DNA of 10,493 bases from Oscillatoria sp. Prado101 (GCA_025454445.1 JALOOK010000098.1:1-10493), one strand, 5' to 3'. Positions 1-6,216 are shown, numbered from the stretch's first letter. The notes: a model not told the origin generated them from the sequence alone. A program made the numbers and translations.

Positions 1-160
1 CTTCAACCAGTCCGTGATTGACAGCCAAGGTCGCGTTATCAACACCTGGGCCGATGTGATCAACCGCGCCAACCTGGGTATGGAAGTGATGCACGAGCGT
101 AACGCTCACAACTTCCCCCTCGACTTGGCCAGCGTTGAAGCTCCCGCTATCAAGGGCTAA
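1..160 (+). CDS. psbA: Photosystem II reaction-centre protein D1, C-terminal fragment
   Basis: This is the last 52 codons of psbA; the 5' part lies outside the window. D1 is the PSII reaction-centre subunit in the thylakoid membrane that binds the primary photochemical cofactors, and its lumenal C-terminus provides ligands to the Mn4CaO5 oxygen-evolving cluster. The translated tail contains the hallmark stretch HERNAHNFPLDLA: by standard D1 numbering it holds His332, Glu333, His337, Asp342 and Ala344, the residue exposed when the processing protease CtpA cuts. After the cut site the precursor extension is only nine residues (SVEAPAIKG). Many cyanobacterial D1 precursors carry about sixteen, while plant chloroplasts carry nine. 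The gene ends at TAA 158-160 and is followed by its own terminator. Identity is certain; which psbA paralogue this is cannot be told from the tail. Confidence 0.97.
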   Translation, partial: FNQSVIDSQGRVINTWADVINRANLGMEVMHERNAHNFPLDLASVEAPAIKG

Positions 161-167
161 TAATTCT

Positions 168-195
168 GTAGAGACGCGATAAATGGTGTCTCTAC
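168..195. repeat. Palindromic interspersed repeat after psbA
   Basis: GTAGAGAC (168-175) pairs with GTCTCTAC (188-195), extended by a G-T and a C-G pair. It resembles an interspersed cyanobacterial palindrome with the core GAGACGCGATAAAT. The second arm here is degraded compared with the symmetrical form I remember. It sits between the psbA stop and the terminator, inside the 3' untranslated region. Confidence 0.6.
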
Positions 196-200
196 AAGAG

Positions 201-231
201 AAAAAGCGCTCTCCTCTGGGGGGCGCTTTTT
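201..231 (+). terminator. psbA: Intrinsic terminator of psbA
   Basis: AAAAAGCGC (201-209) is perfectly complementary to GCGCTTTTT (223-231), with a 13-nt loop. The right arm ends in five T. It lies 41 nt after the psbA stop codon. The symmetric A/T ends could make it bidirectional. Confidence 0.85.
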
Positions 232-259
232 GCTATTTCGGATTTTTATATAGTATATT
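230..259 (+). promoter_or_regulatory. Candidate sigma70-type promoter for sdhCAB
   Basis: TTGCTA (230-235, 4/6 match to TTGACA) and TATATT (254-259, 5/6 match to TATAAT) are separated by 18 nt. This would start the transcript near 266, leaving a ~75-nt leader before sdhC. The -35 overlaps the last bases of the psbA terminator. GCTTG (271-275) and CAAGC (290-294) can form a weak leader hairpin. The whole stretch is A+T-rich, so other -10-like hexamers exist. Confidence 0.4.
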
Positions 260-340
260 AGTATCACTGGGCTTGCTCAGACGGTAAGTCAAGCTGGCCA
301 GGTCAACCTTCGCTATATTGTCGGGATCGGGAATCGCGGT

Positions 341-1039
341 ATGAAAACGCTGATACTGGTCAGGGGGTCTAGTGTTCTAAAAAAGGTAACACTCGCCCTG
401 TCTGGTTTGCTTCTTTTCACATTTTTAATCTTTCACTTGATTGGCAATCTTTTAATTTTCAATGAAAATTGGAATGCCATTAATATTTACGCCCGGAAGT
501 TAGAAGGTTTTGGGCCATTGCTGTGGGGGATAGAGCTCGTATTGTTAACGATTTTTGTCATCCATATAGTTTATGCTATTGTGACATCAATTAGCAATTC
601 ACGATCCAGAAACCAAAGCTATTACAAGATTAAGAGTGCTGGCAAACCGAGTCAGAAAAGCATTTTTTCTACCTCGGCTATCTGGACGGGACTTTTGCTT
701 TTCCTGTTCACTGTTCTGCATTTGAAAACTTTCAAATTTGGGCCGGGAATAATGGAAGGCTACCTGGCGGAAATTCAAGGACAATCAATTCGCGATCTCC
801 ACCGGCTGATTGTAGAAGTTTTTCAAAAGCCTTGGTATGTTATTGGTTATGTAGCAGCAATGATTCCTCTGGGAATGCATTTGAGACATGGGTTTTCCAG
901 CGCTTTTCAATCTTTGGGAGTCAACTCACGCAAATATGAGGGACTGCTCGACCGGCTCGGTATTTTTATAGCTGTCCTGATCAGTGGGGGGTTTGCGGTG
1001 ATTCCGGTTTGGATTTATTTCACGGGAGGTAAAGGATGA
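341..1039 (+). CDS. sdhC: Succinate dehydrogenase cytochrome b subunit, dihaem b558 type
   Basis: This is the membrane anchor of succinate:quinone oxidoreductase (complex II), which carries haem b and passes electrons from SdhB to the quinone pool. The 232-residue protein has five hydrophobic segments at about residues 16-38, 60-82, 113-130, 162-182 and 205-226, the topology of the single-anchor B-type family (Bacillus SdhC, Wolinella FrdC). His32 (FHLIGN), His75, His127 and His180 lie in the first four helices, where that family places its four axial haem ligands, so two haems b are expected. His183 is an alternative fourth ligand. The ATG at 341 has only a weak GGGA upstream. The stop overlaps the sdhA start by four bases (ATGA), which indicates translational coupling. 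Membrane location (thylakoid or plasma membrane) cannot be read from the sequence. Family assignment rests on topology, histidines and context. Confidence 0.9.
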   Translation: MKTLILVRGSSVLKKVTLALSGLLLFTFLIFHLIGNLLIFNENWNAINIYARKLEGFGPLLWGIELVLLTIFVIHIVYAIVTSISNSRSRNQSYYKIKSAGKPSQKSIFSTSAIWTGLLLFLFTVLHLKTFKFGPGIMEGYLAEIQGQSIRDLHRLIVEVFQKPWYVIGYVAAMIPLGMHLRHGFSSAFQSLGVNSRKYEGLLDRLGIFIAVLISGGFAVIPVWIYFTGGKG

Positions 1040-2949
1040 TTTTAGAGAGCAAAATTCCGGAAGTTACTTTAGAAAAGAAGTGGGAGAGCTATCGGAATAA
1101 TTGCCAAATTGTCAGCCCAGCGAACAAGAAAAAATACACGATTATCGTGGTGGGAACCGGCTTGGCTGGGGCGTCGGCTGCGGCGTCCTTAGGGGAATTG
1201 GGCTACAACATCAAAAGTTTCTGCATTCAAGACTCTCCTCGGCGAGCTCACAGCGTTGCAGCGCAAGGCGGCATTAATGCAGCGAAAAACTATCAGAACG
1301 ATGGGGACAGTGTTTGGCGACTATTTTACGACACGATTAAGGGGGGCGATTTTCGAGCGCGAGAAGCGAATGTCTATCGTCTGGCTGAAATCAGCGCCAA
1401 CATTATCGATCAGTGCGTCGCCCAAGGGGTGCCTTTTGCCAGGGAGTATGGCGGCATGTTGGCCAATCGTTCTTTTGGCGGTACGCTGGTTTCGCGCACG
1501 TTCTACGCTCGCGGGCAAACTGGACAGCAATTGCTGCTGGGAGCCTACGGCGCTCTGATGCGACAGGTGAATTTAGGCAAAGTGCAGCTTTTCCCTCAGC
1601 GAGAGATGCTGGATCTGGTGGTCATTGAGGGGAAGGCACGGGGAATAGTGACGCGCAACTTGGTCACTGGGGAAATAGAGAGCCATACCGGCGATGCGGT
1701 TGTTCTGGCAACTGGCGGCTATGGGAATATCTATTATCTTTCGACTAATGCCAAAAATTCTAATGCCTCGGCGGCTTGGCGCTGTTACAAACGGGGAGCG
1801 TATTTGGCAAATCCTTGTTTCGTGCAAATCCACCCGACTTGCATCCCGGTTTCTGGGGATTACCAGTCTAAGCTGACTTTAATGAGTGAAAGTCTGCGCA
1901 ATGACGGTCGAGTTTGGGTGCCCAAAAACGCGGGAGATCGCCGGCAACCGGAGCAGATTCCAGAAGCGGAAAGAGATTATTTCCTGGAACGGAAATATCC
2001 CACTTATGGGAATTTGGTGCCGCGTGACGTGGCGGCACGCAATGCTAAGGAAATCTGCGATAGCGGCGCTGGGGTGGGCGAAACGGGTCGGGCGGTGTAC
2101 CTGGATTTTAGCGATGCCATTCAACGCTTAGGTAAAGATTACATCCAGGACAAGTACGGCAACCTGTTTGATATGTACGCTAAGATCGCAGGTGAAGATC
2201 CCTATCAAGTGCCGATGCAGATATATCCTGCAGTTCATTATGTGATGGGGGGGCTGTGGGTTGACTATACGCTGATGAGTAACATTCCCGGATTATTCGT
2301 TCTGGGTGAGGCCAATTTCTCGGATCACGGTGCAAATCGACTGGGAGCGAGCGCTCTCATGCAGGGCTTGGCGGATGGGTATTTCATTATTCCTTACACG
2401 ATCGGAGATTATTTAGCTCGGGCCAAGTTGTCTAAAATTAGCCACGAAGCGCCTGAATTTCAGGATAGCGTGCGACAAGTTGAAGAATTTGTCAAGCGGT
2501 TGATGGCGGTGAGGGGTCAGAAAACTGTGATGAATTATCACCGAGAATTGGGGCTTTTGATGTGGGATTTTGTGGGTATATCCCGCAGTGAAACTGGACT
2601 GAAATATGCCTTAGATCGAATTGCTGACCTGCGAGAAGATTTTTGGCGCAACGTGCGAGTGTCTGGCGAGGCAAACACTCTGAACAAACAATTGGAAATG
2701 GCGGGGCGAGTCGCGGATTTTCTGGAACTTGGCGAGTTGATGGCTCTGGATGCTTTGCAGCGCAATGAATCCTGTGGGGCGCATTTTCGCGAAGAGTGCC
2801 AAACTCCGGAAGGAGAAGCCCAGCGCAATGACAAAGAATATAGTTATGTGGCGGTCTGGGAGCATTTGGACAGCGGCAAGCAGCCAGTTTTACACCAAGA
2901 ACCGCTGGTGTTTGAGAACCTTGTGCCGAGCCAGCGCAGCTATCAGTGA
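1036..2949 (+). CDS. sdhA: Succinate dehydrogenase flavoprotein subunit
   Basis: Catalytic subunit of complex II: it oxidises succinate to fumarate (or the reverse) on covalently bound FAD and hands electrons to SdhB. The 637-residue protein has the Rossmann FAD motif GTGLAG at 40-45, the covalent-flavin segment HSVAAQGG with His72, and the substrate and active-site elements QIHPT (His266), SESLRNDGR (Arg288), PRDVAAR (329-335), HYVMGGLWVD (His401) and GANRLGASAL (Arg435). The HYVMGGLWVDY and ANFSDHGANRLG wording is that of the B-type (Bacteroidetes/Wolinella-like) SdhA/FrdA group as I remember it, not the E. coli-like group. Start: ATG 1036 with GGGAGG at 1024-1029, six bases upstream. It overlaps sdhC by 4 bp and sdhB follows. 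All catalytic residues appear intact. Direction in vivo (succinate oxidation or fumarate reduction) cannot be settled here; an aerobic phototroph makes oxidation more likely. Confidence 0.95.
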   Translation: MILESKIPEVTLEKKWESYRNNCQIVSPANKKKYTIIVVGTGLAGASAAASLGELGYNIKSFCIQDSPRRAHSVAAQGGINAAKNYQNDGDSVWRLFYDTIKGGDFRAREANVYRLAEISANIIDQCVAQGVPFAREYGGMLANRSFGGTLVSRTFYARGQTGQQLLLGAYGALMRQVNLGKVQLFPQREMLDLVVIEGKARGIVTRNLVTGEIESHTGDAVVLATGGYGNIYYLSTNAKNSNASAAWRCYKRGAYLANPCFVQIHPTCIPVSGDYQSKLTLMSESLRNDGRVWVPKNAGDRRQPEQIPEAERDYFLERKYPTYGNLVPRDVAARNAKEICDSGAGVGETGRAVYLDFSDAIQRLGKDYIQDKYGNLFDMYAKIAGEDPYQVPMQIYPAVHYVMGGLWVDYTLMSNIPGLFVLGEANFSDHGANRLGASALMQGLADGYFIIPYTIGDYLARAKLSKISHEAPEFQDSVRQVEEFVKRLMAVRGQKTVMNYHRELGLLMWDFVGISRSETGLKYALDRIADLREDFWRNVRVSGEANTLNKQLEMAGRVADFLELGELMALDALQRNESCGAHFREECQTPEGEAQRNDKEYSYVAVWEHLDSGKQPVLHQEPLVFENLVPSQRSYQ

Positions 2950-2963
2950 GAAGGAGGCAGCCT

Positions 2964-3722
2964 GTGAAAAGCGAAAAACTAATGACATTTAAACTGCTGA
3001 TTTGGCGGCAGGTAAGCCCGACTATTCGGGGCAAGATGGTTGCTTATAAGGTTGAGAACATCTCTGGGAATATGTCATTCTTAGAAATGTTAGATGTTCT
3101 GAACGAGGATTTGATCGCACAGGGGCAGGAGCCGATTGAGTTTGACAGTGATTGTCGCGAGGGGATTTGCGGCACTTGCAGTCTGGTGATTGATGGCATC
3201 GCTCACGGCACTCAACAGAAAACGACGGCTTGCCAACTTTACATGCGTCACTTTCGAGATGGGCAGACGATTACTGTTGAGCCTTTCCGAGCCAAAGCTT
3301 TTCCGGTGATTAAGGATTTGGTTGTGGATCGCAGTGCCTTCGATCGCATTATCGCTAAAGGGGGCTATGTTTCTGTGAATACGGGTAATGCGCCAGACGC
3401 CAATGCTATTCCCATCCCTAAAGAGATGGCAGATAAAGCAATGGATGTGGCTGAGTGTATTGGCTGTGGAGCCTGTGTTGCTGCTTGTCCGAATGCCTCT
3501 GCCTCTCTGTTTGTCAGTGCTAAGGTGTCTCAGTACACGTTTTTGCCACAAGGACACCCAGAACGAAAACAAAGAGTGGCTCAGATGGTGGAACAGATGG
3601 ACGCTGAGGGATTTGGCAATTGCTCGAATCACTGGGAATGTGAAGCGGTGTGTCCGAAAGGGATTTCAGTCACCAATATTGCTAGAATGCGGCGGGAATA
3701 TTGGGGGACTTTGTTAGGTTAG
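2964..3722 (+). CDS. sdhB: Succinate dehydrogenase iron-sulfur subunit
   Basis: Electron-transfer subunit linking the SdhA flavin to the haems and quinone of SdhC. I start it at GTG 2964 because a perfect AAGGAGG (2951-2957) lies six bases upstream; an in-frame GTG at 2946 would overlap sdhA but sits before that ribosome site. This gives 252 residues, usual for the family. Cysteines 64, 69, 72 and 90 form the N-terminal plant-type [2Fe-2S] site (CREGICGTC). Cys165, 168 and 171 (CIGCGAC) with Cys230 form the [4Fe-4S] site. Cys175, 220 and 226 form the [3Fe-4S] site. All three clusters therefore look complete. The long 2Fe-2S loop and the VIKDLVVDRSAFDRII stretch (115-130) match the B-type branch, in agreement with SdhA and SdhC. 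Third and last gene of the operon. Confidence 0.95.
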   Translation: MKSEKLMTFKLLIWRQVSPTIRGKMVAYKVENISGNMSFLEMLDVLNEDLIAQGQEPIEFDSDCREGICGTCSLVIDGIAHGTQQKTTACQLYMRHFRDGQTITVEPFRAKAFPVIKDLVVDRSAFDRIIAKGGYVSVNTGNAPDANAIPIPKEMADKAMDVAECIGCGACVAACPNASASLFVSAKVSQYTFLPQGHPERKQRVAQMVEQMDAEGFGNCSNHWECEAVCPKGISVTNIARMRREYWGTLLG

Positions 3723-3730
3723 TTGAGTCG

Positions 3731-3752
3731 ATTGGGCGCGTATGCGCCCGAT
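3731..3752 (+). terminator. Possible terminator hairpin of sdhCAB
   Basis: ATTGGGCGC (3731-3739) pairs with GCGCCCGAT (3744-3752): nine pairs including one G-T, with a four-base loop GTAT. It begins nine bases after the sdhB stop. No T tract follows, so termination may be weak or factor-dependent. Confidence 0.5.
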
Positions 3753-3753
3753 T

Positions 3754-3781
3754 TACTCCCTTCTTCCCAAAAGAAAATTTT
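3754..3781. repeat. 28-bp direct repeat, copy 1
   Basis: Begins TACTCCCTTCTTCCC and ends AAAAGAAAATTTT. It is 27/28 identical to 3880-3907, the second copy 126 bp downstream. The pair brackets two palindromes. Confidence 0.8.
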
Positions 3782-3795
3782 TACCTCGTTTACCT

Positions 3796-3820
3796 CGTTC
3801 CCAGGCGGAGCCTGGGAACG
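3796..3820. repeat. Perfect 11-bp palindrome
   Basis: CGTTCCCAGGC (3796-3806) and GCCTGGGAACG (3810-3820) are perfect inverted repeats around GGA. This CCCAGGC/GCCTGGG palindrome resembles a dispersed element seen in filamentous cyanobacteria. It is preceded by a tandem TTTACCTCG pair. Confidence 0.75.
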
Positions 3821-3827
3821 CTGGTCT

Positions 3828-3842
3828 GTCGGCTCCGCCGAC
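3828..3842. repeat. Short GTCGGC/GCCGAC palindrome
   Basis: GTCGGC (3828-3833) and GCCGAC (3837-3842) pair perfectly around TCC, eight bases after the preceding palindrome. Its loop is complementary to that palindrome's GGA loop, so the two may belong to one composite element. Confidence 0.6.
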
Positions 3843-3879
3843 TTTTGAAATGAAAGGCAGCATTATTAGCTTAACAGCT

Positions 3880-3907
3880 TACTCCTTTCTTCCCAAAAGA
3901 AAATTTT
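3880..3907. repeat. 28-bp direct repeat, copy 2
   Basis: One mismatch (T for C at the seventh base) from 3754-3781, in the same orientation. Confidence 0.8.
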
Positions 3908-4022
3908 CATCCGTTCCGATCCGTGATGGTGGGCGCGTGCCCATAGAGATGCGAGAAACAGGGGTGCCCATAGGTTTAGCCCAAAAGTGCCAGGGAACGA
4001 CAAGCTATAAGAAAACCCCACT

Positions 4023-4058
4023 TTGAGCAATAACTTTGAGCAAGAAATTTTTGCTCAA
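4023..4058. promoter_or_regulatory. TTGAGCAA repeat cluster upstream of promoter
   Basis: TTGAGCAA occurs directly at 4023-4030 and 4036-4043 and inverted (TTGCTCAA) at 4051-4058. The inner pair makes a perfect 8-bp dyad with a 7-nt spacer ending five bases before the -35 hexamer. This could be an activator or repressor operator, or a terminator of an incoming transcript. The regulator is unknown. Confidence 0.45.
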
Positions 4059-4062
4059 CCAC

Positions 4063-4092
4063 TTGACAAACCTTAATAAGGTGTGCTATCGT
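4063..4092 (+). promoter_or_regulatory. Sigma70-type promoter for the DUF3598-like gene
   Basis: A consensus -35 TTGACA (4063-4068) is followed after 18 nt by TATCGT (4087-4092, 4/6 to TATAAT). Transcription would start near 4099, exactly at a 7-bp hairpin, leaving a ~207-nt leader. Confidence 0.6.
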
Positions 4093-4098
4093 GAAATA

Positions 4099-4272
4099 AC
4101 GGTAGAGAAAACGCTACCGTGAACCTTTCAATTTCAGGTTGGTGTTCGTAGCAGATAGCAATATCCCGATCCACCCCTTAGACTTTTTTTCTCGCCACAG
4201 GATGCAACTGCGCCTTACCCCAGGGTAGGTCGCTCACATAGGGAGAGGTGGGATTGGCTTAAATTTGCTATC
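4099..4272 (+). ncRNA. Structured 5' leader (candidate cis-regulatory RNA)
   Basis: Several nested helices can be drawn by eye. Hairpin A is ACGGTAG (4099-4105) with CTACCGT (4114-4120). Hairpin B is AACCT (4122-4126) with AGGTT (4136-4140). Closing helix P1 is GATAGCAA (4154-4161) with TTGCTATC (4265-4272), eight perfect pairs 103 nt apart. Inside it, P2 is CCGATCCACC (4166-4175) with GGTGGGATTGG (4247-4257), ten pairs with one G-T and one bulge. A tip hairpin is GCGCCTTACCC (4210-4220) with GGGTAGGTCGC (4223-4233). P1 ends 15 nt before the AGGAGG ribosome site (4288-4293). AACCT could alternatively pair with the AGGTT of that site (4291-4295). I do not recognise a known riboswitch class, so function is inferred only from the structure and position. 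Confidence 0.4.
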
Positions 4273-4305
4273 CGACGCTAAATAGGCAGGAGGTTTAGAA
4301 GCTTG

Positions 4306-5064
4306 ATGGATGTGCGGGAGCAAAATTGGAATAATTTCTGCAATCACCATTTGCGGGACTGGCACGGGATTTGGACTCGATATTCCTCGCAAGGAAGGGT
4401 GATTGAGTCGTTTAAAAGTATTAGAAGTTTCCGCAGCAATGCCGACCGGAGTAAAGTTATTCATACCAACAGCTACACATACGCTGACGGCAGAACGGAG
4501 TCAAAAACTTGGAAGTTGAAGAAGCCGGAAATCGCGTCGGTTTTCTTTGAGGAGGGCGCTGGTGCCTTTGTATCCCAAGAGTTAAAACCTGGTTCGCTTT
4601 TTGCGGTTGAGTTGTTTTTTATGCACGAGGAGTTACGGCACAGTGTTATTGCCGCTTATTACGATGGTCAGAGTTTGAAGAGGACGGTGAGTATTCGGGA
4701 ACACGCAGAGGGATTCCCGGGTCAATACTGGTCAACGGAACTCAATTTATGGCCTGAAAAAAAGCTGACCGGCAATTGGCAAGGAACTTCGGTAACGATG
4801 ACTCCTGATTTAAAGGTTTCACCCCCTGTGCCGGCGAAATTGCGTTGGCCAGTGCCTGGAAACAAAACCTTCTTTTTTCCTGATGCAATTTCTTTGAGCT
4901 GTCCTGGACAAGTGAGTGTTGGAACTCCCTTTACTATTGCCGCGCATTGGCAGGTGACATCCTCTTATCTGCAAAAGCTCACCATCAGCTATGATGAGTG
5001 GGGAGCTTTTTCGATGCTGACATTTGAAGAATTTCACCTGGCGGATGCGGCGGGTCTTTCCTAA
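4306..5064 (+). CDS. DUF3598-like protein (putative calycin/lipocalin-fold)
   Basis: A 252-residue soluble protein without signal peptide or membrane segment. The N-terminus (NWNNFCNHHLRDWHGIWTRY, residues 7-26) is the signature I associate with the DUF3598 family of cyanobacteria and algae. From memory that family has a beta-barrel, lipocalin-like architecture, and its biochemical role is unknown to me. The rest is rich in alternating hydrophobic and aromatic strands, ending in a TISYDEWGAFSMLTFEEF strand pair, as a beta-barrel would be. Start: AGGAGGT (4288-4294) stands 11 bases before ATG 4306; a TTG at 4303 is also in frame, eight bases from it. It is preceded by its own promoter and a long structured leader and followed by a hairpin terminator, so it is probably monocistronic. 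A pigment or lipid-binding role would be a guess. Family call moderate to good. Confidence 0.7.
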   Translation: MDVREQNWNNFCNHHLRDWHGIWTRYSSQGRVIESFKSIRSFRSNADRSKVIHTNSYTYADGRTESKTWKLKKPEIASVFFEEGAGAFVSQELKPGSLFAVELFFMHEELRHSVIAAYYDGQSLKRTVSIREHAEGFPGQYWSTELNLWPEKKLTGNWQGTSVTMTPDLKVSPPVPAKLRWPVPGNKTFFFPDAISLSCPGQVSVGTPFTIAAHWQVTSSYLQKLTISYDEWGAFSMLTFEEFHLADAAGLS

Positions 5065-5091
5065 ACAGAACATTTAGGAATAAAAAGTGAA

Positions 5092-5118
5092 GCCACAAGA
5101 AATATTTTTTCTTGTGGC
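5092..5118 (+). terminator. Terminator hairpin after the DUF3598-like gene
   Basis: GCCACAAGAAA (5092-5102) and TTTCTTGTGGC (5108-5118) are a perfect 11-bp inverted repeat with loop TATTT, 28 bases after the stop. The T run falls in the loop and stem rather than after it, so it may also be a dispersed palindrome. Confidence 0.6.
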
Positions 5119-5403
5119 GCTACAGAATCAAACAGAGTTATCCCCCACAGTGATTATAAATTACTCTCTGGATACGAGCTAAGGTAACTCCATGTGTTAA
5201 GTGAGCGACCTGTGAGAGTAAAAACTAAGTTTAAGCGCTGCCAATGTTGGGAGCGCATCGGTTTCAAAACACCGCATGGCTAGGGAGGGATCGTTCCTGA
5301 CTCACTTGTAGGTAGCAACTTGAGTTAAATATATGTTCTCCGGAACACTCAGTTCATTTTCTGTAAAAATAGCATGTAAGTATATCCAATGGGGAGTGAG
5401 TGA
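5119..5403 (+). other. Structured intergenic stretch upstream of the DUF1838-like gene
   Basis: No open frame of interest. A TATAAA -10-like hexamer (5155-5160) precedes a set of complementary segments. TTACTCTC (5161-5168) pairs with GAGAGTAA (5214-5221). GCGCT-CCA (5235-5243) pairs with TGG-AGCGC (5248-5256) around a G-G mismatch. CGGT (5259-5262) pairs with ACCG (5271-5274), extended by CAT/ATG across a bulge. AAGTGAG (5199-5205) pairs with CTCACTT (5301-5307), enclosed by TAACTC (5185-5190) with GAGTTA (5322-5327). The first and the last two helices exclude each other in a simple fold or would make a pseudoknot. It could be a small RNA, a leader, or chance. Confidence 0.35.
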
Positions 5404-6216
5404 ATGGTTGGTTCAATGCAGGAGTTTGATGCCCAGAACTGGGTCAAGGTTCGCAGTTCACTTGATGGCAGCTCAACGTTTCTAACTTGGTCTGGGTCTG
5501 TCTACGCTTTTATACCGGGCGAAAAGAAAAAGATCCTGTTCAGGATAGTGGGAATGAGTGTTAGCAGATGCCTTGCCAATCCAGAGGAGGGCTGGGACTT
5601 TACCTCTAGAGAACTAACTTACTATCTTGACCCCAATACCGGAGAAATACTTCGCCAATGGTCAAACCCCTGGACAGGGGAAATTTTGCCTGTGATTCAC
5701 GTTGCCAACAATCCCGTGCAAGGACGGTTCAAAGGAACTTTCCCCGCCCAAGTGGATGGAGAAAACACGACGTTTCGGTTAGACTATTTTCCCACCTACC
5801 CTAACCTGTTAGCTGACGATGAAAGATTCACTGAATATAGCCCAAATCCAATTTATCAAGCGGCTGAGTTATTTAAGATTACTGTTCCTACGGAAGAGCT
5901 TTTTGAAGCGCAGATAGTATCCGTTTCTAAACTGATTCTTAGCTGGGATAGAATTGGGCCCTGGCTGCCTTGGATGAAAATGGGAAATCGCGCCGGATAT
6001 CTCATCTACAGCGCCAGCGGCTGTAAAGTCAAAAGCTGGGCGGCTTTACCTGAAGTGCTTCAAGATGAAATCCGCACTCGCCTGCCTTTGTATAAAGAGG
6101 CACCAAATTCAAAATTAGACACGGAAGATATGACATCTTGGCTTTATTTCAAACAGCACTTTGACGCTTATCTGGCTGGCGAGACTTTCCCGCTGTCACA
6201 AGAAGCAGAAGAATGA
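5404..6216 (+). CDS. DUF1838-like protein
   Basis: A 270-residue protein of the family I recognise as DUF1838, present in cyanobacteria and other organisms, with no function known to me. The supporting features are a central block at about residues 69-105 with LDPNTGEIL (75-83), NPWTGE (88-93) and HVANNPV (99-105), a tryptophan-rich N-terminal half (FLTWSGSVYAF), and a C-terminal SWLYFKQHFDAYLAGETFP. No signal peptide or membrane helix is visible. Start ATG 5404 has GGGGAG (5391-5396) seven bases upstream; a second in-frame ATG lies at 5416. It is isolated: ~340 bp from the upstream gene and 133 bp from aroC, same strand. No catalytic motif can be named. Family call moderate. Confidence 0.7.
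   Translation: MVGSMQEFDAQNWVKVRSSLDGSSTFLTWSGSVYAFIPGEKKKILFRIVGMSVSRCLANPEEGWDFTSRELTYYLDPNTGEILRQWSNPWTGEILPVIHVANNPVQGRFKGTFPAQVDGENTTFRLDYFPTYPNLLADDERFTEYSPNPIYQAAELFKITVPTEELFEAQIVSVSKLILSWDRIGPWLPWMKMGNRAGYLIYSASGCKVKSWAALPEVLQDEIRTRLPLYKEAPNSKLDTEDMTSWLYFKQHFDAYLAGETFPLSQEAEE

Larger units (their letters stand above)
3723..4062. other. Repeat-rich intergenic stretch after sdhB
   Basis: No credible gene. It holds a possible sdh terminator hairpin, two copies of a 28-bp direct repeat, two perfect short palindromes and a duplicated GTGCCCATAG (3937-3946 and 3964-3973), and ends in a TTGAGCAA inverted repeat next to a promoter. A 94-codon open frame starting at 3742 inside the hairpin is made mostly of these repeats and has no ribosome site. 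Confidence 0.6.

Noticed and set aside
2946..2963. Upstream GTG start for sdhB overlapping sdhA
   Set aside because: It lies before the perfect AAGGAGG at 2951-2957, which is correctly spaced for GTG 2964 instead.
2492..3034. 180-codon - strand open frame antisense to sdhA
   Set aside because: Shadow of the sdhA coding frame; no family features and no independent signals.
3742..4026. 94-codon + strand open frame after sdhB
   Set aside because: It starts inside the hairpin after sdhB, has no ribosome site, and its protein is made of the translated 28-bp repeats (two PKRKF segments) and palindromes.
4227..5211. Inverted 11-mer AGGTCGCTCAC (4227-4237) and GTGAGCGACCT (5201-5211) flanking the DUF3598-like gene
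   Set aside because: The match does not extend past 11 bases, and several such matches are expected by chance in 10 kb.
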